In this document: positions 29,297 through 36,383 of the stretch, one piece after another
How positions within the stretch are numbered: the stretch's first letter is position 1
Layout of the letters: every line of letters starts with the position of its first letter
From: an uncultured bacterium
GTDB taxonomy: Bacteria; Bacillota; Clostridia; Oscillospirales; Oscillospiraceae
Reading direction: 5' to 3'
Assembly (NCBI GenBank): GCA_949293245.1
Contig: CASFCS010000019.1
Coordinates: forward strand, 1-39,989
Length of the DNA: 39,989 nucleotides
Notes under the pieces: model-generated
Database searches by the model: none
Told to the model about the DNA's origin: nothing
What the model saw: the letters and a program-made list of their open reading frames with translations, nothing else
Position numbers and translations under genes: made by a program

Positions 29297-30514
29297 ATGA
29301 ATGTGACCGAAAGATTTCTGCATTATGTAACGTTTGACACCCAGTCCAACCCGGACAGCCAGTCCGCACCCACCACCCGCAAGCAGATGCGCCTGGGGGA
29401 GTATCTGGCGGCGGAGCTCTCCCAGCTGGGGCTGCACAACGCCCAGATGGACGAGCACGGCTATGTCTACGCCTCCATCCCCGCCACCCACGGCCACGAG
29501 GGGGTGCCCTGCACCGCCCTCATCGCCCACATGGACACCTCCCCCTCCTGTTCCGGGGACCAGGTGAAGCCCGCCATCGTCCACTATGAGGGGGGTGACA
29601 TCCCCCTGGGTGACTCCGGCGTGGTGATCCGTGCCCAGGAGGACCCGGGGCTGGCGGGCTGCGTGGGCCAGGACCTGATCGTCACCGACGGCACCACCCT
29701 GCTGGGGGCGGACGACAAGGCCGGCGTGGCGGAGATCGTCACCCTGGCCGAGTACATCATGGCCCACCCGGAGGTGCCCCACGGCCCCATCTCCATCTGC
29801 TTTACCCCCGATGAGGAGGTGGGCCGGGGCACAGACCACATCGACCTGGGCAAGCTGGGGGCCGCAGTGGGGTACACTGTGGACGGCGGGGCCCTGGGGG
29901 AGATTGAGTACGAGAACTTCAACGCCGCCGACGCCCGGGTGGAGTTCACGGGATTCAGCATCCACCCCGGCTCGGCCAAGGACCGGATGAAGAATGCCGC
30001 CCTCATGGCCATGGAGTACGCCGCCCTCCTGCCGCCGGAGGAGACCCCGGCCCACACCGAGGGGTACCAGGGCTTCTACCACCTGGCGGACATGTCGGGC
30101 GACGTGAGCCGGGCGGTGCTGCACTATGTGATCCGGGACCACGACCGGGAGAAGTTCGAGGAGCGCAAGGCCCTGGTGGAGACCCTGGCGGCCAAGCTGG
30201 AGAAGAAATACGGCCCCGGGTCGGTGAAAACAGTCATCACCGACAGCTACTACAACATGCGCGAGAAGATCGAGCCCCACATGTACCTCATCCACCACGC
30301 CCGCAGCGCCTTTGAAAAGGCGGGGGTCACCCCCATGGAGGTCCCCATCCGGGGGGGCACCGACGGGGCCCGCCTGTCCTACATGGGGGTGCCCTGCCCC
30401 AACCTGTCCACCGGGGGCTTCAACTTCCACGGGGTGCAGGAGTATATTCCGGTGCAGTCCCTGGAGAAGATGGTAGAGGTGCTGGTCCACCTGGTGACTG
30501 TGCGGACCATCTGA
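29297..30514 (+). CDS. pepT: Peptidase T (tripeptide aminopeptidase)
   Basis: A 405-residue di-zinc M20 aminopeptidase releasing the N-terminal residue of tripeptides in the cytoplasm. Motifs: LIAHMDTSPSCSG (first metal His and catalytic Asp), TLLGADDKAGVAEIV (bridging Asp), CFTPDEEVGRGTDHID (catalytic Glu pair), YTVDGG, and the late IRGGTDGARLSYMGVPCPNLSTGGFNFHG. The SD GAGGTGA is 6 bases upstream. It starts a run of plus-strand peptidase genes: 13 bases separate it from the S41 protease gene, which itself overlaps the VanX gene. The three may form one operon for peptide use and wall turnover. Confidence 0.97.
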   Translation: MNVTERFLHYVTFDTQSNPDSQSAPTTRKQMRLGEYLAAELSQLGLHNAQMDEHGYVYASIPATHGHEGVPCTALIAHMDTSPSCSGDQVKPAIVHYEGGDIPLGDSGVVIRAQEDPGLAGCVGQDLIVTDGTTLLGADDKAGVAEIVTLAEYIMAHPEVPHGPISICFTPDEEVGRGTDHIDLGKLGAAVGYTVDGGALGEIEYENFNAADARVEFTGFSIHPGSAKDRMKNAALMAMEYAALLPPEETPAHTEGYQGFYHLADMSGDVSRAVLHYVIRDHDREKFEERKALVETLAAKLEKKYGPGSVKTVITDSYYNMREKIEPHMYLIHHARSAFEKAGVTPMEVPIRGGTDGARLSYMGVPCPNLSTGGFNFHGVQEYIPVQSLEKMVEVLVHLVTVRTI

Positions 30515-30527
30515 GGAGGCGGGCGTC

Positions 30528-32387
30528 ATGTGGGAAAAGATTGCGCGTACTCTGGCGGCGCTGACCTGTGCGGCGGCTCTGCTGGCAGGGAGCGCAGCCG
30601 CCCTGACGGTGGAAGAGGCCATCGGATTGCTGGAGACCTGGTATGTGGACCGGCTGCCCCCCGCCGCCTACCAGGCGGAGGACCTGGAGGGCCTGATGGC
30701 CGCCGTGGGGGACCCCTACACCTATTACATGACCGCCCAGGAGTATGCGGACTTTCTGGGCAGTATGGAGGACAGCGTGGTCACCGGCATCGGCGTGATG
30801 GTGGCCTACACCGACCAGGGCATCCGGGTGGAGAAGGTGCTGGAGGGGGGCGCCGCCCAGGCCGCCGGCCTGGTGCCGGGGGACCTGATCGTGTCGGTGG
30901 ACGGCGTCTCCTGTGTCCCTGCCAATGAGGGCCACCGCACCCTGATTGTGGGCGAGGAGGGCACCTCCGTCACCGTGACGGTGCTCCGGGCCGACGGCAC
31001 CACCCACAGCTTTCACCTCACCCGGGGGACGGTGACCATCCCCCGCACCCAGGCCTCCCTGCTGGAGGGGGGGATCGGGTATATCGACTGCGACAGCTTC
31101 GGCAGCGACACCGGCGCCGCCTTCCGGGATGGGGTGGAGCGCTACGGCTCCGACGCCTGGGCCTGGCTGGTGGACCTGCGGGGCAACGGCGGCGGCGTCA
31201 CCGACGGGGCCGTGGCCGCCAGCAGCGCCTTCACCGGCGCGGGCATCAAGGTCTATCTCCGGGACGGGGCGGGGGGCATCTACTACACCGCCAGCCTCCA
31301 GGAGGACCTGACCGATCTGCCGGTGGTGATCCTCACCAACAGCGCCACCGCCAGTGCCTCGGAGCTCTTCTCCGCGGTGCTCCGGGAGGAGGGACAGGCC
31401 ATCTCCGTGGGGAGCCGCACCTACGGCAAAGGGGTGGCCCAGATCGTGTGCGATGAGGAAAACTACGGAGAACTCTTCCAGGGGGACGCTCTGAAGATCA
31501 CGGCCTACCGCTTCTACACCGGCGGCGGCAATACCACCGACCGGGTGGGGGTGATTCCCACCCTGGTGGTGTCCGATGAGGTGGCCCAGGAGACAGGGGT
31601 GCTGTTGTGCGGCCGGGACACCGGAGACGGGGACTGCCTGCGCCTCACCCTGGGGGGGAACTGGTACTATGTGGATCTGGACCTGGCGGCCTCGGAGGCC
31701 TACGCCCCGGCCTTTGCCCAGCTTCTCTCCGCCCTGCCGCCCCAGACGGAGATGATGGTGGGAAGCGGTGAGCAATGGGCCGCCGCCACCCCCCAGGAGG
31801 CGGCGGAGCTGGCCGGCGTGACCTGGGAGAGCCGGTACTTTGCCGACGTGGCGGACTCCCCCTATGCCGACGCCCTCAACGCCCTGGCGGTGTGCGGGGT
31901 GCTCCAGGGCACCGGCGGGGGTTTGTTCCAGCCGGAGCAGGCCATGACCCGGGGGCAGCTGTGCGCCCTCCTTGCCCAGGCCCTCAACGCCCAGGCCGCT
32001 CCCACGGGGGGCTACTTCTCCGACGTGGCGGCGGGGGCATGGTATGCCCAGGACGTGGAGGCCATGGCCTCCATGGGTCTGGTGGCGGGCTTCCCCGACG
32101 GCACCTTCCGCCCGGACCAGACCGTCACCCAGGAGGAGTTTCTCACGGTGATGGGCCGTCTGGCGGCCTTCCTCAACCTGAATGTGGACCTGGAGCGGCA
32201 GCAGTTTGACGGCAGCGGGGCGGCGGCTTTCGCCTCCTGGGCGGCCCCCTGGGCCCAGCTGCTGGATGGGCGGTCCATGCTGTATGCTGACCTGGACGCC
32301 ATCGCCCCCAAGTCCCAGGTCACCCGGGAGCAGGCGGGGGCCACCCTCTACCTGATGCTCACAGAGCTGGAGATTCTGGTGCAGTGA
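30528..32387 (+). CDS. Secreted S41 (CtpA-type) protease with PDZ and SLH modules
   Basis: A 619-residue surface protease. A signal peptide ends at about ...AGSAAALT. A PDZ domain lies near residues 85-165 (VTGIGVMVAYTDQGIRVEKVLEGGAAQAAGLVPGDLIVSVDG, in pieces). The S41 core follows, with catalytic S276 (NSATASASELF) and K301 (SRTYGKGVAQ), 25 residues apart as in Prc. From ~430 to the end are three S-layer homology modules (FADVADSPYADALNALAVCGVLQG, YFSDVAAGAWYAQDVEAMASMGLVAGFPDG). It should process or degrade exported proteins at the wall. The SD GGAGG lies 8 bases before ATG 30528. It overlaps the VanX-type gene by 4 bases (GTGA). S41 enzymes with SLH anchors are uncommon outside this group. 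Confidence 0.94.
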   Translation: MWEKIARTLAALTCAAALLAGSAAALTVEEAIGLLETWYVDRLPPAAYQAEDLEGLMAAVGDPYTYYMTAQEYADFLGSMEDSVVTGIGVMVAYTDQGIRVEKVLEGGAAQAAGLVPGDLIVSVDGVSCVPANEGHRTLIVGEEGTSVTVTVLRADGTTHSFHLTRGTVTIPRTQASLLEGGIGYIDCDSFGSDTGAAFRDGVERYGSDAWAWLVDLRGNGGGVTDGAVAASSAFTGAGIKVYLRDGAGGIYYTASLQEDLTDLPVVILTNSATASASELFSAVLREEGQAISVGSRTYGKGVAQIVCDEENYGELFQGDALKITAYRFYTGGGNTTDRVGVIPTLVVSDEVAQETGVLLCGRDTGDGDCLRLTLGGNWYYVDLDLAASEAYAPAFAQLLSALPPQTEMMVGSGEQWAAATPQEAAELAGVTWESRYFADVADSPYADALNALAVCGVLQGTGGGLFQPEQAMTRGQLCALLAQALNAQAAPTGGYFSDVAAGAWYAQDVEAMASMGLVAGFPDGTFRPDQTVTQEEFLTVMGRLAAFLNLNVDLERQQFDGSGAAAFASWAAPWAQLLDGRSMLYADLDAIAPKSQVTREQAGATLYLMLTELEILVQ

Positions 32388-32992
32388 GGGCGGACAAGAG
32401 GGATTTTGTGGCCCTGCCCGCCTGGGTCCCGGAGATCCGGGCGGACCTGCGGTACGCCACGGCGGACAACTTCCTGGGCCGGCCGGTATACGGCTTTCGC
32501 ACCCCCTGGCTCCGCCGGGGCACGGCGGACAAGCTGGCCGGGGTACAGCGGGAGCTGGCCGGCGCGGGCCTGGGGCTGCTGGTGTGGGACGCCTTCCGCC
32601 CGGCGGCGGCCCAGTTCGCCCTGTGGGAGCTGATGCCCGACGACGACTATGTGGCCGACCCCCGGAAGGGCTTTTCCAACCACACCCGGGGCAACACGGT
32701 GGACGTGACCCTGGTGTACGCCGACGGCACCCCGGTGGAGATGCCCACCGCTTTTGACGACTTCACCGGGGCGGCCAGGCGGGATTTCCCCTGGTCCCCC
32801 GGGGATGCGGCGGCGGCCTGCCGCCTGCTGGAGGGGGCCATGGTCCGGGGGGGCTTCGCCCCCTACATCGGGGAGTGGTGGCACTTTGTGGACCGGGAGA
32901 CCTACCCGGTGGAGACGGACTTTGACCCGGCGCGCTGGGAGGGAACCGCGGTGTGGTCCCCGGCGGAACGGACGGCAGGAGACGGCCTCTAG
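32384..32992 (+). CDS. D-Ala-D-Ala dipeptidase, VanX/DdpX type
   Basis: A 202-residue M15D zinc dipeptidase that cleaves D-alanyl-D-alanine. The start is GTG 32384, overlapping the previous stop (GTGA). Zinc ligands and the catalytic set are intact: SNHTRGNTVDVTL gives H100 and D107, EWWHF gives E164 (catalytic) and H167; the WDAFRPAAAQ segment holds the stabilising Arg. There is no signal peptide, so it acts in the cytoplasm. No vanHA ligase or vanRS regulators are nearby, so there is no sign of a glycopeptide-resistance cluster; recycling of wall dipeptides is more likely, in line with the adjacent peptidase genes. Confidence 0.93.
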   Translation: MRADKRDFVALPAWVPEIRADLRYATADNFLGRPVYGFRTPWLRRGTADKLAGVQRELAGAGLGLLVWDAFRPAAAQFALWELMPDDDYVADPRKGFSNHTRGNTVDVTLVYADGTPVEMPTAFDDFTGAARRDFPWSPGDAAAACRLLEGAMVRGGFAPYIGEWWHFVDRETYPVETDFDPARWEGTAVWSPAERTAGDGL

Positions 32993-33008
32993 GGCCGGTC
33001 TCCTGCCG
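32973..33008 (+). terminator. Hairpin overlapping the end of the VanX-type gene
   Basis: Stem CGGCAGGAGAC / GTCTCCTGCCG continued by GGCC/GGCC with one bulged G. The stop codon is in the loop region. Only CCCTTTG follows, so termination may be partial. Confidence 0.65.
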
Positions 33009-33055
33009 AACCCTTTGCCCAAAGAGAGATTTGAGAGAAAAAAAGGAATGAAAGA

Positions 33056-33244
33056 GTGAAACAGGGTACAGTGGAAAAGATCGCCCCGGCGGTATGGGGC
33101 AAGCGGCTGGTGGTATACTGCCTGGGATTGCTGGTGATGGCCTTTGGGGTGGCGGTGTCGGTGCGCTGTGACCTGGGGCTGTTTACCGCCTTTATGGGCA
33201 AAGGGCTGAAAGATTTTCTGGAGATGCCCCGGGAAGGGGCATAA
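33056..33244 (+). pseudogene. Truncated YczE/YitT-like membrane protein remnant
   Basis: An open frame of 62 codons from GTG 33056 has a poor SD (AAAAGGAAT). Its N-terminal part, KRLVVYCLGLLVMAFGVAVSVRCDLGL, closely follows the first membrane segment of YczE-type DUF6198 proteins (~200 residues, ...GLxxxALGVxLSVxADLG...). After the conserved Asp-Leu-Gly the sequence changes to unrelated FTAFMGKGLKDFLEMPREGA and stops. The rest of the gene is absent before the terminator at 33250. I read it as a deletion remnant; a short functional peptide is possible but less likely. Confidence 0.6.
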
Positions 33245-33249
33245 CCTGT

Positions 33250-33279
33250 GGGGGGGAGCGGCTCCGGCCGCTCCCCCCT
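33250..33279 (+). terminator. Terminator after the remnant gene
   Basis: A 12-bp perfect stem (GGGGGGAGCGGC / GCCGCTCCCCCC, loop TCCG) followed by TCTGTGTTG. Confidence 0.7.
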
Positions 33280-33319
33280 CTGTGTTGCCTTTGCGGGAAG
33301 GGTGTCGCAGGAAAGGGAA

Positions 33320-33348
33320 TGGACTTTTTCCCCAGCCTATGGTAAAAT
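33320..33348 (+). promoter_or_regulatory. Promoter of the tagA-tmk operon
   Basis: TGGACT (33320-33325), a 17-base spacer, then TAAAAT (33343-33348), 131 bases before the start. Confidence 0.65.
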
Positions 33349-33479
33349 AATGGGCATGAAATCCACAGGAACGGGGCTTCCCGGAGCACAGCTGGGGTAA
33401 TGTTACAAAACTGGGAGAAAATATCCCGGCCCGGCCGGGGCCCCGGGACCATACAGACATAGAAGGAGGGCGATGGCCC

Positions 33480-34211
33480 TTGCGTACAGAGCGGACTGAC
33501 ATTATGGGGGTCATGATCGACAATGTGACCCTGGAGGAGGCGGCCGACCGGGCCGCGGCCATGATAGAGGAGGGGGGCTTCCACTATGTGGTCACCCCCA
33601 ACACCGAGTTTATCCAGCGCGCCCAGAAGGACGGGGCGTTTCAGGCCCTGCTCAACGGGGCGGACCTGGCGGTCCCCGACGGGGTGGGCGTGGTCCACGC
33701 CGGGCGTATCCTGGGCCGCCCCCTGAAGGAGAAGGTGGCGGGCATCGAGCTGGCCGCCGCGGTGATGGAGCGCATGGCCCAAAAGGGTCAGCGCCTGTTC
33801 CTCCTGGGGGCCAAGCCGGGGGTGGCGGGAAAGGCCGCCGCCATGCTGGCCAGCCGCTATCCCGGGCTGGTGGTGTGCGGCACCCACGACGGCTATTTCA
33901 AGGACAGCGGCCCGGTGGTGGAGGAGATCCGCGCCGCCCGGCCCGATGTGATCTTCGTGTGCCTGGGGGCGCCCAAGCAGGAGCAGTGGATGGTGGAGTA
34001 CGGCCCCCAAACCGGGGCCGCCCTGCTGCTGGGGCTGGGGGGCTCTCTGGACGTGTTCGCCGGCGAGGTGAAGCGGGCCCCCGAGGTGTGGCAGAAGATG
34101 GGGTGCGAGTGGCTCTACCGGCTGCTGCACCAGCCCTCCCGCATCGGCCGCATGGCCAGGATGCCCCTGTTCCTGGTGGACGCCGCCGGGGCCCGCCTGC
34201 GGGGGAAGTGA
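33480..34211 (+). CDS. WecG/TagA/CpsF-family glycosyltransferase
   Basis: A 243-residue GT26 enzyme that transfers a sugar, often N-acetylmannosamine, onto undecaprenyl-diphospho-GlcNAc at the membrane, the committed step of wall teichoic acid or similar polymers. It starts at TTG 33480: AGGAGG is 10 bases upstream and the family's N-terminal RTDIMGVMIDNVTLEEA would otherwise be cut. Core motifs are VVTPNTEFIQRAQKD, AVPDGVGVVHAGRILG, LFLLGAKPG, VIFVCLGAPKQEQWM and LGGSLDVFAGEVKRAPEVWQKMGCEWLYRLLHQP, the last a clear signature. A nearby in-frame ATG is at 33504. It leads a tight operon. In an SLH-using organism it may build the secondary wall polymer to which SLH modules bind. Confidence 0.93.
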   Translation: MRTERTDIMGVMIDNVTLEEAADRAAAMIEEGGFHYVVTPNTEFIQRAQKDGAFQALLNGADLAVPDGVGVVHAGRILGRPLKEKVAGIELAAAVMERMAQKGQRLFLLGAKPGVAGKAAAMLASRYPGLVVCGTHDGYFKDSGPVVEEIRAARPDVIFVCLGAPKQEQWMVEYGPQTGAALLLGLGGSLDVFAGEVKRAPEVWQKMGCEWLYRLLHQPSRIGRMARMPLFLVDAAGARLRGK

Positions 34212-34215
34212 CCCC

Positions 34216-34920
34216 ATGGCGGGCAGACTGATCGTATTCGAGGGCACCGACGGCTCGGGCAAGTCCACCCAGTTTGCCCGGATGTGCCGCGCCCTGGAGG
34301 AGGGGGGCGTCCCCTTCCGGCGGCTCATCTTCCCCCAGTACCAGGAGGAATCCTCCGCGTTGCTGCGGATGTACCTGAGGGGGGAGTTTGGCAGCCATCC
34401 CCAGGACGTGAATGCCTACGCCGCCTCTACCTTCTACGCCGTGGACCGGTACGCCTCCTGGAAGCTGGGGTGGGGGGCCTACTACCAGGCCGGCGGCCTG
34501 GTGGTGGCGGACCGGTACACCACCTCCAACGCGGTGCACCAGGCGGGCAAGTGCCCGCCGGAGGAGCGGGAGGAGTTCTTCCGCTGGCTGGAGGACTTTG
34601 AGTACAGGCGGCTGGGGCTGCCCCGGCCGGACCTGGTGCTGTGGCTGGACATGCCTACGGACCGGGCGGTGGAGAATCTCCGCCGCCGGGAGGCGGCCAC
34701 CCACACCACCGGGGACATCCACGAGGTGGACAGCGCCTACCTGGCCCAGTGCCGCTCGGTGGCCGCCCAGGCGGCGGCCTTCGGCGGCTGGCAGCGGGTG
34801 CCCTGTGTGGACAGCGGGGGAGAGCTGCTGGGGGTGGAGGAGCTCCACCGGCAGATTATGGAGCGGGTGCTCCCCCTGATCGAGAACCAGACGGCGGAAG
34901 GCCGGACATTAGATAATTGA
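34216..34920 (+). CDS. tmk: Thymidylate kinase (dTMP kinase)
   Basis: A 234-residue nucleotide kinase forming dTDP from dTMP. The P-loop is at residues ~9-17 (FEGTDGSGKSTQF), the substrate-binding DRY at VVADRYTTSN, and the lid region RRREAATHTTGDIHEVD. It is a little longer than the common ~210 residues because of an insert around FPQYQEESSALLRMYLRGEFGSHPQDVNAYAAS, which marks a clostridial subgroup. The ATG is 5 bases after the previous stop with GGGGGAAG upstream. It is the second gene of the tagA-tmk-DJ1-MTHFS run; dTDP supply suits nucleotide-sugar synthesis as well as DNA. Confidence 0.9.
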   Translation: MAGRLIVFEGTDGSGKSTQFARMCRALEEGGVPFRRLIFPQYQEESSALLRMYLRGEFGSHPQDVNAYAASTFYAVDRYASWKLGWGAYYQAGGLVVADRYTTSNAVHQAGKCPPEEREEFFRWLEDFEYRRLGLPRPDLVLWLDMPTDRAVENLRRREAATHTTGDIHEVDSAYLAQCRSVAAQAAAFGGWQRVPCVDSGGELLGVEELHRQIMERVLPLIENQTAEGRTLDN

Positions 34921-34930
34921 GGTGGAAGGC

Positions 34931-35476
34931 ATGGTATATGTATTGCTGGCGGACGGATTTGAGGAGGCCGAGGCCCTGGTGACGGTGGACGTGCTCCGCC
35001 GGGGGGGCTGTCAGGTGGCCACGGTGGGGGTCACCGGGGCGCCGGTGACCGGGGCCCACAACATCACGGTGATGGCCGACCTGCCTGTGCGGGACGTGAA
35101 CCTGGACGCCATGGACATGGTGGTGGTGCCCGGGGGGCTGGGGGGCGTCAACGCCATTCTGGACAGCGCCGCCGCCCTGGCGGTGATCCAGAAGGCAGCG
35201 GAGTATGGCGTGTATGTGGCCGCCATCTGCGCCGCCCCCACCATCCTGGCCCGGCTGGCCATTCTGGACCGCCGGCCGGCGGTGTGCTACCCCGGCATGG
35301 AGGACGAGATGGGCTCCGCCGTGGTGCAGAAGGGCAAGAAGGTGGTGGTGGACGGGCGCATCGTCACCGGCGAGGCCGCCGGGTCGGTGTTTGACTTCGC
35401 CCTCACCCTGCTGGAGCTGCTCAAGGGCCCCGAGAAGGCCGGGGAAGTGCGCCATGCCATCCACTACCGCCTCTGA
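34931..35476 (+). CDS. DJ-1/PfpI (YajL/ThiJ) family protein
   Basis: A 181-residue protein from ATG 34931, after GAGGTGG; a GTG 9 bases earlier is the alternative. The DJ-1 nucleophile C100 is in VAAICAAPTIL and the partner Glu in DGFEEAEALV (E11 or E12). VVPGGLGGVNAI and GSAVVQKGKKVVVDGRIVTGEAAGSVFDFALTLLELL complete the DJ-1 pattern. Family members act as glyoxalases or protein/nucleotide deglycases or as redox-sensitive chaperones; which applies here cannot be told. It lies 10 bases after tmk and overlaps the next gene by 23 bases. Confidence 0.93.
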   Translation: MVYVLLADGFEEAEALVTVDVLRRGGCQVATVGVTGAPVTGAHNITVMADLPVRDVNLDAMDMVVVPGGLGGVNAILDSAAALAVIQKAAEYGVYVAAICAAPTILARLAILDRRPAVCYPGMEDEMGSAVVQKGKKVVVDGRIVTGEAAGSVFDFALTLLELLKGPEKAGEVRHAIHYRL

Positions 35477-35987
35477 GGAGAAGGCGGCCCTCCGCCGGTG
35501 GGTCCGCAGCCAGCCCCCTCAGGACCACAGTCCCCTGGAGATCCTCTTCCCGGCCCTGCCCCAGGTGGCGGCGGCCAGGACTGTGCTGCTCTTTTACGGG
35601 GTGGGGCGGGAGCCGGACACCCGGAACTTGCTGGTACATCTGCTGAACATGGGCAAGCGGGTGGCCCTGCCCCGCTGTCTCCCCGGGGGGGAGATGGAGG
35701 CCCGGGCCGTCACCGCCCTGGAGGAGCTGGAGGAGGGGGCATACGGCATCCCGGCCCCGCCTGCCGGGGCGCCCCTGGTGCCCCGGGAGGAAGTGGACGT
35801 GATACTGGTGCCCAACCTCTGCTGCGACCGGGAAGGCTACCGCCTGGGCCGGGGCGGCGGATACTACGACCGCTATTTGGCGGGATACACCGGCACCACG
35901 GTGGCCTGGTGCCCTCCGGCCCTGCTGGTGCCCCGGGTACCCCGGGAGGAGCACGACGTACCGGTGGACCTGTTGCTCACAGTGTGA
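35454..35987 (+). CDS. 5-formyltetrahydrofolate cyclo-ligase
   Basis: A 177-residue enzyme (MTHFS) that converts 5-formyl-THF to 5,10-methenyl-THF with ATP. It begins at ATG 35454 inside the last codons of the DJ-1 gene (another frame, 23-base overlap); the N-terminus EEKAALRRWVRSQPP is the expected short helix. Motifs: VLLFYGVGREPDTRNLLVHLLNMGKRVALPRC, then VDVILVPNLCCDREGYRLGRGGGYYDRYLAGY, whose GRGGGYYDR is diagnostic of the ATP/phosphate site. It ends the four-gene operon at a strong hairpin. SD is weak (GGGGAAG), fitting coupled translation. Confidence 0.93.
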   Translation: MPSTTASEEKAALRRWVRSQPPQDHSPLEILFPALPQVAAARTVLLFYGVGREPDTRNLLVHLLNMGKRVALPRCLPGGEMEARAVTALEELEEGAYGIPAPPAGAPLVPREEVDVILVPNLCCDREGYRLGRGGGYYDRYLAGYTGTTVAWCPPALLVPRVPREEHDVPVDLLLTV

Positions 35988-35996
35988 AAGGCAAAA

Positions 35997-36027
35997 GGGG
36001 GCGCGGAGCCTGATGCTCCGCGCCCCC
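35997..36027. terminator. Bidirectional terminator between MTHFS and the Cys-rich gene
   Basis: A 13-bp perfect stem (GGGGGCGCGGAGC / GCTCCGCGCCCCC, loop CTGAT). The minus strand continues with CTTTTGCC. Confidence 0.82.
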
Positions 36028-36042
36028 GGAGAGAGGGGTGGC

Positions 36043-36204
36043 TCAGCAGCCGCAGCCGTCGTTGCAGCCGCAGCCGCTGTTGCCGCAGCCGCAGCCGCCG
36101 CTGTTGCTGCCGCAGCCGTTGCTGCTGCTGCCCCAGCCGCCGCAGCAGCACACCAGCAGAAGAATGATGATGATCCACCAGCAGCTGTTGTTCCCGAAGC
36201 ACAT
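36043..36204 (-). CDS. Cysteine/glycine-rich 53-residue membrane peptide
   Basis: A short gene hidden by GC-triplet repeats. From ATG 36204 it encodes MCFGNNSCWW, a hydrophobic run (IIIILLLV), three cysteines, then a Gly/Ser/Asn/Cys-rich tail ending CGCNDGCGC: 12 Cys in 53 residues. GAGGTGA lies 6 bases before this ATG; an in-frame ATG at 36210 is too close to the SD. A terminator follows 16 bases after the stop. The layout, one membrane helix plus a Cys-repeat tail, resembles peptides in related Clostridia that I recall being named 'chorion class high-cysteine' proteins. Spore-coat/cortex material or metal binding are possible roles; none is shown. The apparent GCAGCC repeats on the other strand are its Gly-Cys codons. 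Confidence 0.8.
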   Translation of the reverse strand: MCFGNNSCWWIIIILLLVCCCGGWGSSSNGCGSNSGGCGCGNSGCGCNDGCGC

Positions 36205-36237
36205 ATACATTCACCTCGCATTTTGTTACAGCAGGGT

Positions 36238-36277
36238 CCCAACAAAGGGTCGCCCCCGGGGGCGGTGTTTTGTTGGG
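36238..36277. repeat. Nested inverted repeat upstream of the Cys-rich gene and mltG
   Basis: Outer arms CCCAACAAA / TTTGTTGGG and inner arms GCCCCC / GGGGGC lie in the divergent spacer. It could be a regulator site shared by the two genes or a leader hairpin of mltG. No convincing promoter was found on either side. Confidence 0.5.
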
Positions 36278-36383
36278 CGCCTGGTGTACACCGTATCCTA
36301 TGCCCCCGGGCGGGAGAAGGTTCCAGGCGGCCGCCAAGAGGCAGCCGCACAACAGGTCAAACAAGATTAGGAGTTGAACCAAA

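Noticed and set aside
32384-32992. Glycopeptide-resistance cluster
   Set aside because: Only the VanX-type dipeptidase is present; no VanH, VanA/B ligase, VanR or VanS nearby.
36043-36160. GCAGCC-type triplet repeats that look like a microsatellite or a poly-Ala protein on the plus strand
   Set aside because: Explained by Gly-Cys codons of the Cys-rich gene on the minus strand, which has SD, start, stop and terminator.
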